The notes beneath the pieces are model-generated. The model was not told where the DNA came from. It searched no databases and worked only from the letters and a program-made list of their open reading frames with translations. Positions 37,500-48,309 of a stretch of 64,000 bases of DNA are shown piece after piece; position 1 is the stretch's first letter, and each line of letters begins with the position of its first letter. This DNA comes from Gorsachius magnificus. Taxonomy: Eukaryota > Chordata > Aves > Pelecaniformes > Ardeidae. The stretch spans positions 1 through 64,000 of the forward strand of contig CM067107.1 of NCBI GenBank assembly GCA_034008185.1, in the 5' to 3' direction. The translations under genes and the position numbers were made by a program.

Positions 37500-38149
37500 T
37501 CATGTATGGCCCCACTGGTGACGGATGAGGGAGGAGCTCTCACTGAAGCTCTTCCCGCACCTCAAGCAGGTGAAGGGCTTCTCGCCCATGTGGATCCTCT
37601 GGTGCTGGTGGAGATGTGAGAGGCTGCCAAAACCCTTCCCGCACTGGGGGCACCTGTGGGGCTTCTCCCTGGTGTGGATGCTGGTGGGTGATGAGGTTGG
37701 AGCTATCGTTGAAGCTCTTCCCACAGTTGGGATGCTCATGGGTGGGGGCGTTGGTGGGCGATGGGGTGGGAGCCGCACCCGAAGCTCTTCCCACACTGGG
37801 GACACTTGTGGAGCTTCTCACCATGCCGGTGGCTGGCCAGGGATGATCCACAGGGAAAACTTCTCCCACCCTCCCCGCAGACATCGTTGTCATCTCCTGC
37901 AAGGGGACCTCTTGTCTGCATCCCACCACCCCTCGTCCCCTCTCCTCCCCTTCCAGCCCCACTTGTCCCTACCACTCCTTGGGTGCGTCTCCATCCTCTC
38001 ACCACCTCCATCCTCCTCGCCACCCATGCTCCCGTTACCTGCAAGGTCCCGCCAAGTCCCCCCACGTCCCCAATGGTTGGAGGTTCGGATCCAAGACCTG
38101 GAGGTGACCCCCCCCAACCACCTTGCTCAAGCAAGGTCTTCTGAGCCAT
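37500..38149 (-). CDS. Short C2H2 zinc-finger gene, minus strand, with frameshift
   Basis: Two exons are likely. The first has an ATG at about 38149 ([17 protein letters not shown]), ending at a GTAACG donor near 38041. The second begins near 37900 and carries C2H2 fingers: [17 protein letters not shown], a damaged one ([17 protein letters not shown]), [19 protein letters not shown] and [19 protein letters not shown], ending with RHQWGHT and TGA at 37502-37500. The fingers are spread over two to three frames, so at least two indels occur between 37660 and 37760. C2H2 proteins of this type bind DNA in the nucleus; no specific family name can be given. It could be a pseudogene or an error-laden gene. 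Confidence 0.6.
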
Positions 38150-38154
38150 GGCCT

Positions 38155-38640
38155 TGAGTAGCTCCAAGGGTGGACCAACTCAAGGAAGCCTCTTCCAACC
38201 TTCTCCTTCCATGGTGGAGGAGCTCAAGCTGGAAGGGCCCCAGAAGGATCACCGCATCCAACTCCTCCCAGGAGGGCGGCGCCCCCCCAAATTAAGCTTT
38301 TTTTTAAGAATTAAACAAAATTTCATGGGTTTGGTCTCATTTGCGCCCAGATTTCAAAGGAAAAGGGGGGGGGGGGGGAGATAAAAAGGAGCTTCAGCGT
38401 TTCCCACCTTTTTCTGCCATCGGCATTTGGTAGAGCTCCAGGGTTTCTTCTTGGGGGGGCTTGGGTGATTTTGGGGACCCTCTTAGCTCGAGCCCCCACC
38501 CCGCCTTTTTTTTTTTTTTTTAAATTTTCTTTAACAATCTCACACACACAAAAAAAAAATCTGCCCGGAGTCCCGTCGGAAATTCGCTATTTCCATAGAA
38601 AAATGGAGGGGAGCCCACCCCCCCACCCCAACTCCCCCGG
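38155..38640. other. Unique spacer, no gene seen
   Basis: Moderate-GC DNA with A/T runs (about 38500-38525 T run; ACACAC then A run about 38545-38565). Nothing coding was recognised. Confidence 0.4.
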
Positions 38641-38759
38641 TTCCCCCCGGTCCAGCGCCCCGGGTGGGGGAAGAGGGCTGCCCCCGCCGGAGGCCCGCGG
38701 GGCCGACCCGGGAGGGGGGGGGGGAAGCGCGGGGGCGGCCCCAGGGAGGCTCCGCCCGG

Positions 38760-40075
38760 TCCCGAGGATGCCCCGCTGGCTACCAGGGGATGCTCGGCTC
38801 GGGCCGGGGGTTCGCTCTCCGGTCCCGGCGAGGCTTTTCCCAATCCCAGGGAGGCTTTTCCGGGTCCGGAGATGTTTTTCCCATCCCAGGGATGCTTTTC
38901 CCGGTCCCGGCGCTGCCCAGGTTGGTCTCAGAGCTTCTCGGCTCGGTCCCGAGGATGCCTCCCGGGTCCGGGGGTGCTCGGGGGGGTTCGCTCTCCGGTC
39001 CCGGCGAGGCTTTTCCCAATCCCAGGGAAGCTTTTCCGGGTCCTGGAGATGTTTTTCCCAATCCCAGGGATGCTTTTCCCGGTCTCGGAGCTTCTCGGCT
39101 CGGTCCCGGGGATGCCGCACTGGGTACCGGTCGCGGCCGTCCCGGGGCGCTCCGGAGCTCAGTCCCGGGGCTACTCCGTTCAGCCGGGGGTTTTCCCGGG
39201 GATACTTTTCCCAGTCACAGGGATGGTTATCCCCATTCCAGGGATGCTTTTCCCGGTCCCGGCGCTGCCCTCGTTGGTCTCGGAGCTTCGCGGCTCGGTC
39301 CCGGCGCTGCCCCACTGCATACTGGGAATGCTCAGCTCAGTCTGGGCATTTGCTAGCCGGTCCCGGGGAGGCTTTTGCCAGTCCTGGAGATGTTTTTCCC
39401 AGTCCCAGGGAGGCTTTTCCCGGTCCTGGAGATGTTTTTCCCAGTCCCAGGGATGCTTTTCCCGGTCCCGGCGCTGCCCGGGTTGGTCTCAGAGCTGCTC
39501 GGCTCAGTCCCGGGGCTACCCCGCTGGAGATGCTCGGCGCGGGCTGGGGGTTCACTCTCCGGTCCTGGGGAGGCTTTTCCCAATCCCGGAGGTGTTTTTC
39601 CCAGTCCCAGGGATGGTTTCCCCCGGGGCCCCGGGACTGCTAAGCTTGGTCCCAGGGCTGCCCCGCTGGGTACTGGGAATGCTCAGCTCAGTCTGGGGGT
39701 TGCTATCCAGTCTCAGGGATGCTTTTCCCTCCTGGAGTGGTTTTCCCAGTCCCAGGGCTGCCTCAGTTGGTCCCGGAGCTCCTCAGCTCAGTCCTGGGGC
39801 TACTCCATTCGGTACCAGGGATGCTCAGGTCTGTCCCGGGGATGGTTTTCCCAGTCCCAGGGATGCTTTTCCTGGCCCCAGAGCTGCCCTGCTGGGTCCT
39901 AGGATGTTTTTCCCAGTCCCAGGGATGCTTTTCCTGGCCCCAGAGCTGCCCTGCTGGGTCCCAGGATGTTTTTCCCAGGCCCAGGGATGCTTTTCCTGGT
40001 CCTGGCACTGCCGGGTTGGGGGGACGCCCTGCTAAGCCCCAGGGATGCTCGGATCGGTCCCAGGCCTGCCCCAGT
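38760..40075. repeat. Minisatellite 'cccagggatgcttttcccgg'
   Basis: About 40 loosely periodic units of about 30 bp within a higher-order unit of about 60-190 bp: 'atgtttttcccaatcccagg', 'gatgcttttcccggtcccgg' and 'tcagagcttctcggctcggt'. The open frames on both strands are by-products. Confidence 0.85.
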
Positions 40076-40379
40076 CAGGACACAGTAGGGGATCCGAGCT
40101 CCTCCCCCCCCCAATTCCAGGCACCATCCCAGATCTGAACCCCATAGAGAGCCCCCCCAGCCTTAGCATTTCCCTCCTGTGGGCTGCAGCTTCCCTTTCC
40201 CCCCCTTCCCCTCCCAAATTGCTTTAGGAACAGAAGAAGTGGCTCCCGAGCCCTTCCAGGAGGATGCTTTGCACCCAGCTAACGCACAACTGCATTTATC
40301 CCTCCAGGGTCTGAACAGGGGGAAACCCCCCCCCCCATCCCGCCGAGGGACCTTGCATCCCCCTGCCCATCCTTGGATC

Positions 40380-40503
40380 CCTCCCAGGTCGCTGGGTTTT
40401 GGGATCATGGGGGCCAACGGAGGCGTTGGCTGCTTCGGGGGCTGGAGGAGGACGGGGTTTCATCGGCCATGCAGGACCACGAGGCATCGGCCTCACCGGG
40501 TGA
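40380..40503 (+). CDS. Possible upstream exon of the plus-strand zinc-finger gene
   Basis: An acceptor-like CCCTCCCAG (about 40380-40388) and a donor CACCGG|GTGAGCAG (about 40499) bound an open segment (WLLRGLEEDGVSSAMQDHE in one frame). It lies upstream of the provirus and of the zinc-finger exon at 45497. No domain is recognised, so the link to that gene is only positional. Confidence 0.25.
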
Positions 40504-40842
40504 GCAGGTCCACGTCCACGTCCCTGTCCCCATCCCTCCCCCAATCCCGCAAAATCTGTTAAATTCCCCCTTCCCTCCCACAGTTCCCCACTCAAGCATC
40601 AGGGCCCTTGCTGCCCCCCAAACCCCCCTCCCCAATCCCTCCCATTCCTCCCAAACTCCCCCATTCCTCCCCAAATTCCCTTCATCCCTCTTTGCCCTTA
40701 TCCCAAATTTCCCCATCTTTCTCCCCCTTCCCAGATCCTCTCCATCCCTCACACCCCCATCCCCACCCCCAAACCCCCCCAAATCCCCCCCCCTCTTTGC
40801 CCTTATCCCAAATTTCCCCATCTTTCTCCCCCTTCCCAGATC

Positions 40843-40848
40843 CTCTCC
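40843..40848 (+). other. Target-site duplication CTCTCC, left
   Basis: CTCTCC directly precedes the TG of the 5' LTR, and the same six bases follow the CA of the 3' LTR at 45114-45119. Six-base duplications are typical of alpha- and betaretrovirus-type integrases. Confidence 0.8.
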
Positions 40849-41113
40849 TGTAGGTAGCTAGGGTCTGGCGGCCGGAAGATATCACGCTGTACGGAAAGAT
40901 AGGGCCCCTCTCCTGATAGCCAATAGCGTTTGGTTTATGATGTAAGCGGACGGAAGTGATGTTATAAACCCAAGCTATATAATGCCGTGTCACTCACCAA
41001 TAAACGCCATTTGCTGGCCACCACATTGGTGTCAGCGAGCTGATGGTCCGAGCGGCCTGGGGTTGGTCGCCATGCCGTTCCTGAACCAGGTCGCCACGCC
41101 GACGAAGGCAACA
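40849..41113 (+). repeat. 5' LTR
   Basis: Begins TGTAGGTAGC and ends GGCAACA. It contains a CCAAT (about 40919-40923), TATAAA (40963-40968) and AATAAA (40999-41004). It has a segment of about 24 bp near its end (about 41070-41093) absent from the 3' LTR. Confidence 0.9.
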
Positions 41114-41115
41114 AG

Positions 41116-41133
41116 TGGTGCCGAAACCCGGGA
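41116..41133 (+). other. Primer binding site, tRNA-Phe type
   Basis: TGGTGCCGAAACCCGGGA two bases after the LTR is complementary over 18 bases to the 3' end of vertebrate tRNA-Phe. This identification rests on remembered tRNA sequence. Confidence 0.8.
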
Positions 41134-41214
41134 ATCGTCGCCTGGACGGGTGAACGGCGGCCGGAGCGGCAGGACCAGCCCGGCGGGGAGGACGCTCCCG
41201 GACCAACAAGGACG

Positions 41215-42575
41215 ATGGAAGCCCTTGTGAAGGTTGTATCACAATTACATAAGCAGTGGGGTATTGATTGTAAACCCAAAGATTTTACTCTCGCAGTTGC
41301 GAGGCTTTTGCAAATTGGGGTCATTGCCCAGCCGTGGATATTCTCCACCCCGAAGTGTGGGATAAATGCACTAAAGCGTTAGCCAAAGAGACGATGTCCT
41401 CGGGTTGTGGGAAAAACCTTAAGTCGTGGGGGAAAGTCGTACAGGCCCTGCGGAGGGCCATACAAGAACAGGAGACCTGGAGGGCAGCAAAAAACTGTTT
41501 GTTGGCCACCCCGAAATTGGGAGTCGGGGCAGCCACGCAGACTTTGCACCCCCCAGACGATGATGATTCTACTGAGCCTAAAGATCTGCAAGAGGGCGAC
41601 ACGTCCCCTCAACTCCCGAGCCCACAACTCAACTCCCGTCCCCTCAACTCCCGAGCCCCGACCCGCTTACGGAGGGACAGAAACGAGCTAAATCCTTCTG
41701 GGGTAGGCTAGCCGAGGAGGCCTGGGGCGCCGCGGAGAAACCAGAGTCTGAGGAAGCCTGGGCTGGATCACCCCCCTACGCGCCCCAAGATGGCGCCGAG
41801 CAGAGAGGCGAAGGGCGGGGCGAGGACGCCCTTGGCGGGAACAGGGAGGAAGCGCCGGCATTAACGAGCGCACACAAACGGGAAGGGGAGGGGAGCGCGA
41901 GCGAAGGGCGGAAAGCCAATCAGAGCGGCCGTCTGAAAAAATGCCCCAATAGGACAAACACCCCGCCGAGCGGAGGGCGGGGCGAGCCAAGAGGGCGGGG
42001 CGAGCCAAGAGGGCGGGGCGAGCCAAGAGGGCGGGGCGAACCAAGAGGGAGGGAACGGCCCCCCCGCAGGGGAAGTGGGCGGGGCCGGAGCCCAACAAAA
42101 AGGTACCCGAAACCGGAAGTAACCAGTCAGTCGAGTTCCGGCTCCGGATCAGGCGCTAGCTGGGACGAGTGGCTCGCAACCGATTCAAACTTAGAGGAGG
42201 AGGAGGAAACGGAGATAAACAAAGTTAAGAACCAAAATATTTCCATCTAAATTAAAGAGGAACCGCGAGGGGGAGAAATCCCTCTCACGGACTGGAGGAA
42301 AATAAAAATTGCGTGTGCTGGCTGGGCGCCATCGGCCGCGCTAGCGTTCCCGGTCCGGGTGACAGATGGGGGACAGAGGGTCCACTCGCCAATAAACCCT
42401 AAGGATATACAAGCGATTGTTAAGGCAATTGCGGATAAAGGGCTTAATTCTGCCATGGTCTCCACCCTCATAGACGGTGTCTATGAGACGATACGCTCCC
42501 GTTCGATATAAAACAAACTTGTAGATTAATCTTCGACGGGGCAGGGATGATTGTTTTTAAACAAGAATGGGAACA
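41215..42575 (+). pseudogene. gag remnant: matrix and N-terminal capsid
   Basis: An ATG at 41215 opens a matrix-like frame. A one-base slip near 41320-41335 moves it to the frame read to 41711, where a stop occurs. Acid/proline-rich linker text follows with a short tandem 'gggcggggcgagccaagag' (about 41975-42045). A capsid-like segment begins near 42340 and changes frame near 42485. The relationship to alpha/betaretroviral Gag is judged from local similarity only. It cannot encode a full Gag. Confidence 0.6.
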
Positions 42576-42738
42576 AGGGTGGAGGCTGGTCCTGACAGGG
42601 CGAGGGTACGCTGCTGTCAAAAGAGACGGCAAAGTTAAGTGGTGTCCGCTTAAGTCTATTAAACCGGACCTCCAGAATAAAGCTAATGAAAACTGGGAGT
42701 TTTTGTCCACAGGCCCAGATTATCGGACGCCCCCGTAA
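42575..42738 (+). pseudogene. pol remnant: C-terminal end of integrase fused to capsid
   Basis: At about 42575 the capsid-like frame continues directly into a segment resembling the integrase C-terminal DNA-binding domain, ending at TAA (42736-42738). Protease, reverse transcriptase, RNase H and the integrase core are absent; several kilobases were removed at a single junction. The open frame from 42547 spans the junction. Confidence 0.6.
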
Positions 42739-43942
42739 CCCCCACACCCCGGTGGCAAGAGAGGACGACAAGTCGACAAGCGCCCTGTCCGCACCCGGGA
42801 GCTCCACGCTGGCGGAATCCAAACAACGGCGACCTGGCCCCCACGGGGGGGGGCTACGATGCCTTTGTGTCGTCTTGATTTTAGGGTCGGTCACCGTAAG
42901 ACAGGTGACATCAGAGTACCATCCCCATCGGCCGTTCAGGTGGGCCCTACGAGACCCTGCACGCGGTGATCAAGTGATAAGGGAAAACATAACAGCAGGT
43001 GCCCCGACTTTTACGATAACAACTTGTGATTTATTTCCTCAAACTGGTGTTTGTCAGTCGGGTGCACAACGCCATAAATCATTATGGGGAACATATTGGT
43101 GCCCCAGTTCAAACCCAGGAATGAGTTATTGTAACTATCCAGGATACTGGTTTTGTGGATATTGGGGATGTGAGACCATTGTAACAAGTGATAGATGGAG
43201 GCCAACAAAAAACGATGAATTTTTGCGAGTAGAATGGGGACCGAATGAGTGTACCCGTCCAAGATATGGAGCCGACGGGTCGCTGGTCCATCCAGGTACT
43301 TGTACCCATTTGAATCTCGAAATCCTACACCCGGCTAATACGGGTTGGGCTGTAGGGAAAATGTGGTCAGTATTCATTCACAAAGCTTTCACAGATCTAG
43401 GAGTGGTGATACAGATTATTAGGCTCGTGCCACAAGCACCCCAAGCAATCGGGCCTAACCCGATTCTTAACCCACAAATATCTACACCTTTACTACATAT
43501 TACCACAAATAATACCGAAGTCACCACACCTGCAGCGCCACGCGCCACCAAAATTCCTGATAGAAATCCTCTCTGAAAAATGATGCAAGCTAGCTACCAA
43601 GTACTGAACAAAACCAACCCAAATCTTACGGAGCGTTGTTGGCTGTGCTACGGAATAGACTCACCCTTTTATGAGGCTGTAGGAGTAAGTGACATACCCA
43701 TACGAGTAAATGTTTCGAATCCGGTCCAGTGTATATGGGACACAGAAAAGCAAGGAATTACGTTAGCGCGGGTGGTGGGAAGTGGCGTGTGCGTAGGTAA
43801 AGTCCCAAAGCACAAAGAACAACTGTGTGTGAGTAAGACACAAGATAAAACCCCTGCAAAGTGGTTACTACCGGCCAACGATGCCAAGTGGGTTTGTTCT
43901 ATTATGGGAGTTACACCTTGTTTGTCGTTAGAAAAAATGTGA
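42686..43942 (+). pseudogene. env surface-subunit remnant, in-frame stop
   Basis: The open frame 42686-43576 overlaps the end of the integrase remnant in another frame, has a hydrophobic leader (about residues 55-72) and Cys-rich text, and is stopped by TGA at 43574-43576. The same frame resumes at 43577 and runs to TGA at 43940-43942. A CWLC motif (43637-43648) is the CxxC typical of gamma-type surface subunits. The same stop is present in the second copy (51116-51118), so it predates the split between copies. Confidence 0.8.
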
Positions 43943-43984
43943 TGAATCCTCAGAATATTGTGTCCAGGTAACTATAGTCCCCAA

Positions 43985-44610
43985 AAATCTTTTACCATAC
44001 CGAAGACTTTGCCTACGACTCACAGATTACCCCAGAACATCATCTGTCAAAACGAGAACCCCTTCCAGCACTAACGATAGCTGCTCTAATGAGCATGGGA
44101 GGGGCGGGAATAGGCACAGGAGTAGCATCCTTGGTGCAACAGAGGAAAGAACTTGGCGCCCTGAGGATGGCGGTAGATGAGGACCTGGCCGGGATTGAAC
44201 AATCAATAAGTGCGTTGGAACGATCAATTAGATCACTGTCTGAAGTAGTGCTGCAAAATCGAAGAGGATTGGACCTGATGTTCTTACAGCAAGGGGAGTG
44301 TGCGCCGCACGAAGGGAAGAATGTTGTGTATACGCGGACCACGCCGGAATAGTGAGGGACACTATGGCCAAATTACGAGAGGGATTAGAAAAACGGAAAA
44401 GGGAACGAGAGGCGCGACAAAGTTGGCTTGCGTCATGGTTCAACCATTCACCATGGCTGACCACCCTGATATCTACCCTGATAGGGCCGATCGCAATGAT
44501 CGTGATAGCATTGATCTTTGGACCCTGTATATTGAATAGGCTCGTGTCGTTTGTCAAGAGCCGACTAGAGAAGGTTGACAATCATGTTGATAGAACATCA
44601 ACAACTGCCT
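43985..44610 (+). pseudogene. env transmembrane-subunit remnant, frameshifted
   Basis: After frame slips near 43935-43990 the TM frame shows a basic cleavage-like site, a Gly/Ala-rich fusion-peptide-like stretch (about 44075-44130), a heptad-repeat helix and an immunosuppressive-domain-like segment. A one-base loss near 44292 breaks the frame before the CX6CC motif, which continues in another frame with a membrane anchor (about 44465-44540). CX6CC with SU CxxC indicates a gamma-type Env. The other copy does not have this loss. Confidence 0.8.
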
Positions 44611-44855
44611 TAAGAATGTTCTTGTTCAAAATCTCCTTTAGCTATCCCCAGTTATACCCCGTTGCTCCCAGTTACCCCCCAGTTACCTCTTGCTTAGCGT
44701 GCCTTATGTTTTCTATTCAAGTTTGTGATATATATATTTTAAGATTGTTATAAAGCATAGAGTAGGAGCAGGATGCATTTAGTATGTTTTTTATCCAAGA
44801 TTACGATATATATATTCTTTTAAGATTGTTATATTTTAGCCAATTTTAACTACGC

Positions 44856-44871
44856 ATAGGGAGGGGGGAAA
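44856..44871 (+). other. Polypurine tract
   Basis: Purine-rich AGGGAGGGGGGAAA immediately before the 3' LTR, as expected for plus-strand priming. Confidence 0.75.
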
Positions 44872-45113
44872 TGTAGGTAGCCAGGGTCTGGCGGCCGGAA
44901 GACGTCGCGCTGTACGGAAGGATCGGGCCCCTCTCCTGATAGCCAATAGCGTTTGGGTTTAGGATGTAAGCGGACGGAAGTGATGTCATAAACCCAAGCT
45001 ATGTAACGCCGTGTCACTCACCAATAAACGCCATTTGCCGGCCACCACATTGGTGTCAGCGAGCTGATGGCCCGAGTGGCCTGGGGTTGGTCGCCACGCC
45101 TCCGAAGGCAACA
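44872..45113 (+). repeat. 3' LTR, first copy
   Basis: Begins TGTAGGTAGC and ends GGCAACA; CTCTCC follows. The TATA box seen in the other LTRs reads CATAAA here. AATAAA is kept. An ATG at 45067 opens a frame that leads into the zinc-finger exon. Confidence 0.9.
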
Positions 45114-45119
45114 CTCTCC

Positions 45120-45490
45120 ATCCCTCACTACCTTCCCGCATCCCACATCCCTCCCTGCCTTCCCAAATCCCCCCCGACCCTCTCTGCCCTCATCCCAAAA
45201 TCCCTCCATCCCTTCCCACCTCCCCAAATCTCCCCATCCTTCCCCAAATCTCCCCATCCTTCCCCAAATCTCCCCCATTCTTCTCCAAATCCCCCCCATT
45301 CCTCCACAAATCCCTCCATCCTTTCCCAAATCCCCCCCATTCCTGCACAAATCCCCCCATCCTTCCTCAAATCCCTCCCATTCCTGCACAAATCCCCCCA
45401 TCCTTCCCCAAATCCCTCCCATCCTTCCCCAAATCTCCCCCATTCCTCCCAAATCCTCCCCCATCCCCCCCACCCTCATCCCAAATTTCC
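45120..45490. repeat. Pyrimidine-rich tandem 'ccccatccttccccaaatct'
   Basis: Units of about 20-24 bp of 'ccttccccaaatctccccat' lie between the 3' LTR and the zinc-finger exon, matching the sequence left of the provirus (40560-40840) that the insertion split. It would be a very long pyrimidine tract for the acceptor at 45497. Confidence 0.8.
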
Positions 45491-45496
45491 CACCAG

Positions 45497-46655
45497 GCGA
45501 AGGACCAGCCTGCACCGGGATGAGCACAACCCTGCCGAACCATCAGGAAAATCCCCCGGGAATGGCTTCACCTCATCCCTGTCTCCCCGGAGAGGGGTTC
45601 GGCTCCCTGAGGGGCCCAATCCCAAGGGATAAGGGGAGATTTTTATGCACCAAATGCGGGAAAAGCTTCCGCCACCAACGCATCCACTCCGGAGAGCGTC
45701 TTTATCCCTGTCTGGAATGCGGGAAAACATTCACCTGGAATTCCCACCTGAATTCCCTCAAAAAAACCCACCGGGGTGAAAAACCTCATCGTTGTCCCAA
45801 ATGCCAGAAGTGCTTCAGCCACCAATCCAACCTCCTCCGGCATCAGCGCCTGCACGAATGGAGATTCTGTATGGGAAAAGCTTGAAGGCCGATGGTATCC
45901 CGCATTCCCGGAGCCACCCGGATGATATTCCCTATCTTTGTTCCGAATGCAGGAAATGTTTCAGCGCTCGCTCCAATCTTTTCCATCATCAACGTATCCA
46001 TCGTGGAGAAAAACCCTATGAATGCCGGGAATGCGGGAAGAGCTTCAGGCAGAGCTTCATCCGGCATCGCCGAACCCACATGGGGGAAAAACCTTTTTCC
46101 TGCTTATTTTGCGGGAAAGCTTTTAAGGAACAATCCCACCTCATCCACCACCGAGGGCGGCACATGGGGGGAAAAACCCTACGAATGTCCGGAATGCAGG
46201 AAAAAAAAAATTCCAAAGCTCCGATCTCCTTATCCATAGGCGATCCCCACACCGGCGAGACCCCGCATACATGTTCCGAGTGCGGAAAATGTTTCCGGGT
46301 GAGCTCCAGTTTGGTGCGACATCAAGGATTCCACACGGGAGAAAAACCCTTTCAGTGCAGGGAATGCGGGAAAGGATCCCGGGCCCGTTCCGTCCTCATC
46401 ATCCATCAGCGGCTCCACACGGGGGAACGACCCTACGAGTGCCCGCTTGCGGGAAAAGGTTCGGACAAAGTTCCAATCTCAGTCGGCATCGCCGAGTCCA
46501 TGCGGGGGAGGAGCCGTATCCCTGTCCCGCCGGTGGGAAGAGCTTCCGCGGCCGCTCTGGGTTGGTCCGGCATCAGCGGCTTCACGGCCGCACGGATTTG
46601 GGCCGGAGGAAAATGGGGAAAAAGCAAGCGGAGGAGGAGGAGGAATGGCCTCGTA
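45497..46655 (+). pseudogene. C2H2 zinc-finger exon, first copy, frame broken
   Basis: After a CCCACCAG acceptor (ends 45496) the frame encodes a spacer (MSTTLPNHQENPPGMASPH) and C2H2 fingers linked by GEKP-type linkers. A base is lost near 45857 and another near 46447 relative to the second copy at 52995-54157, splitting the reading frame in three. A HLNSH helix residue also reads HLNSL. Since the two copies are probably one locus assembled twice, this may be sequence error and not a true pseudogene. No orthologue name can be given. Confidence 0.75.
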
Positions 46656-46689
46656 AATGCTCTTGGGCATTGCTGGCCAAAAAAAAAAA

Positions 46690-47150
46690 GGGGGGTTGAC
46701 CCCCAAAAATAAGGGGGGACCCTCAAAAATGAAGGGGGGGACCCCAAAAATAAGGGGGTGACCCTCAAAATAAGGGGGGAACCCCCAAAACTAAAGGGGT
46801 GACCCTCAAAGATAAGAGGGGACCCTCAAAAATAAAGGGGGTGACCCTCAAAAATGAGGGGGGACCCCGAAAAATAAAATAAATTTATAAAAATATAAAA
46901 AAATTTATAAAAATAAAAAATAAAGGAGTGAGCCCCCAAAATAAGGGGGGGATCCTCAAAATAAGGGGGGGACCCTCAAAAATAAGGGGGAGACCCCCCA
47001 AAAATAAGGGGGGACCCTCAAAAATAAAGGGGGGAGACCCCAAAAATAAGGAGATTACCCTCAAAAATAAAGGGGGGGCCCCAAAACTAAAGGGGTGACC
47101 CTCAAAAATAAGGGGGACCCCCAAAAATAAAGGGGGTACCCCCAAAAATA
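46690..47150. repeat. Tandem 'aataaggggggaccctcaaa'
   Basis: Units of about 20-22 bp ('ccctcaaaaataaggggg') follow the zinc-finger stop, with an A/T-rich patch at 46870-46925 containing several AATAAA on the plus strand, any of which could end the zinc-finger transcript. The second copy is shorter (54190-54340). Confidence 0.8.
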
Positions 47151-48300
47151 TAAGGCCCCCCCCCAAACGTACATGGATGGAGGGGAGAATGTCTTGAAAC
47201 TGTGGGATGAGGTTGGCTCGGCGGTGCCTGCCCTCCTGTGAGGGTTTTTGGGGGGGGGGGGTGTTGTGCAGCAATGGGACCCCCCCAAATCCTTTGGGGT
47301 GCTGTGAGCAGGCCCCCCCAACCCCCTCCCCCCGTGTTTCGGGGGTGGGGGTGCTCAGAGTTGGGACCCCCAAACCCCTTGGGGTAATGGGGACCCTACT
47401 CCCATCGTGTTTTGGGGAGTGGGGGGGGGGCCAGGAATGGGACTCCCCCCAGCCTCCCCCCCGTGTTTTTGGGGGGGGGCACAGAGATGGGACCCCCCAA
47501 ATCCCTTGGGGTGCCAGAAATGGGACCCCAAATATCCCATGGGGCAATGGGGACCCTACCCCACGGGGGGAGGGGGCAGCAATGGGACCCCCAAATCCCA
47601 TGGGGTGCTGTGAGCAGGCCCCCCCCCCCCCAGCCCCCTGTGTTTTGGATTGGGGGGCACAGGAATGGGACCCCCAAACTCCATGGGGTGCTGTGAACAG
47701 GCTGTGAGCAGGCCCCCCCCAACTCCCCCCCCCATGTTTTTTTGGGGGGGGTGTACAGAGATGGGACCCCCAAATCCCTTGGGGTCCCAGGAATGTGGAC
47801 CAGCCGCCACCCCCCCCGTGTTTTTTTTGGGGGGGGGCACAGAGATGGACCCCCCAAATCCCTTGGCGTGCTGTGAGCAGGGCCCCCCCCCCCCCAACCC
47901 CCCCACTGTGTTTCGGGATGGGGGGCACAGAGATGGGACCCCCCCCAATCCCTTGGGGTAATTTAGGACCCCACTCCATCGTGTTTGGGGGGGGGGGCAG
48001 CATTGGGACCCCCAAATCCCTTGGGTGCTGTGAGCAGGCCCCCTCCCAGGCCCCCCCCCATGTTTTGGGTTGGGGGGGACAGGAATGGACTCCCAAATCC
48101 CTCGGGGTGCCCCCAGTTTCCTCTTTTCCCAGCCCCAAACCCCAGGGAACCCCAAACCTGGGGGGGGGAAATCCCAGTCCCCTGCCCCCCCCCCCAAGCA
48201 AAATCCAGGTGCTAAACCCCCCAGTTTTCCCAAAAATTTCCTGTTTTCCCCTCAAATCCTTGGAGCCGGCTCCGAAACATGGGGGAACCCCAGGGAAGGT
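47150..48300. repeat. Minisatellite 'cccccaaatcccttggggtg'
   Basis: Units of about 50-65 bp with 'aatgggacccccaaatccc', 'ttggggtgctgtgagcagg' and 'cccccgtgtttttgggggg'. The second copy (54350-54910) has fewer units. No gene was recognised. Confidence 0.8.
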
Positions 48301-48309
48301 CTGGTTGGA

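Larger units (their letters stand above)
40849..45113 (+). mobile_element. Endogenous provirus, gag-pol largely deleted, env broken
   Basis: Two LTRs (265 and 242 bp, TG...CA), a tRNA-Phe-type primer site, a purine tract before the 3' LTR and 6-bp target duplications define a provirus of about 4.3 kb. Inside are remnants of matrix and the start of capsid, a deletion joining capsid to the last part of integrase at about 42575, and an env with SU and TM parts in broken frames. It sits in a pyrimidine-rich stretch, probably an intron, upstream of the zinc-finger exon and in the same orientation. The LTRs differ at roughly a dozen bases plus a 24-bp segment, so insertion is not recent or the ends come from different haplotypes. 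Confidence 0.9.

Noticed and set aside
41975..42045. Repeats in gag as a regulatory element
   Set aside because: A short run of four 18-bp units in the linker part of a decayed gag; no known function and simple slippage explains it.
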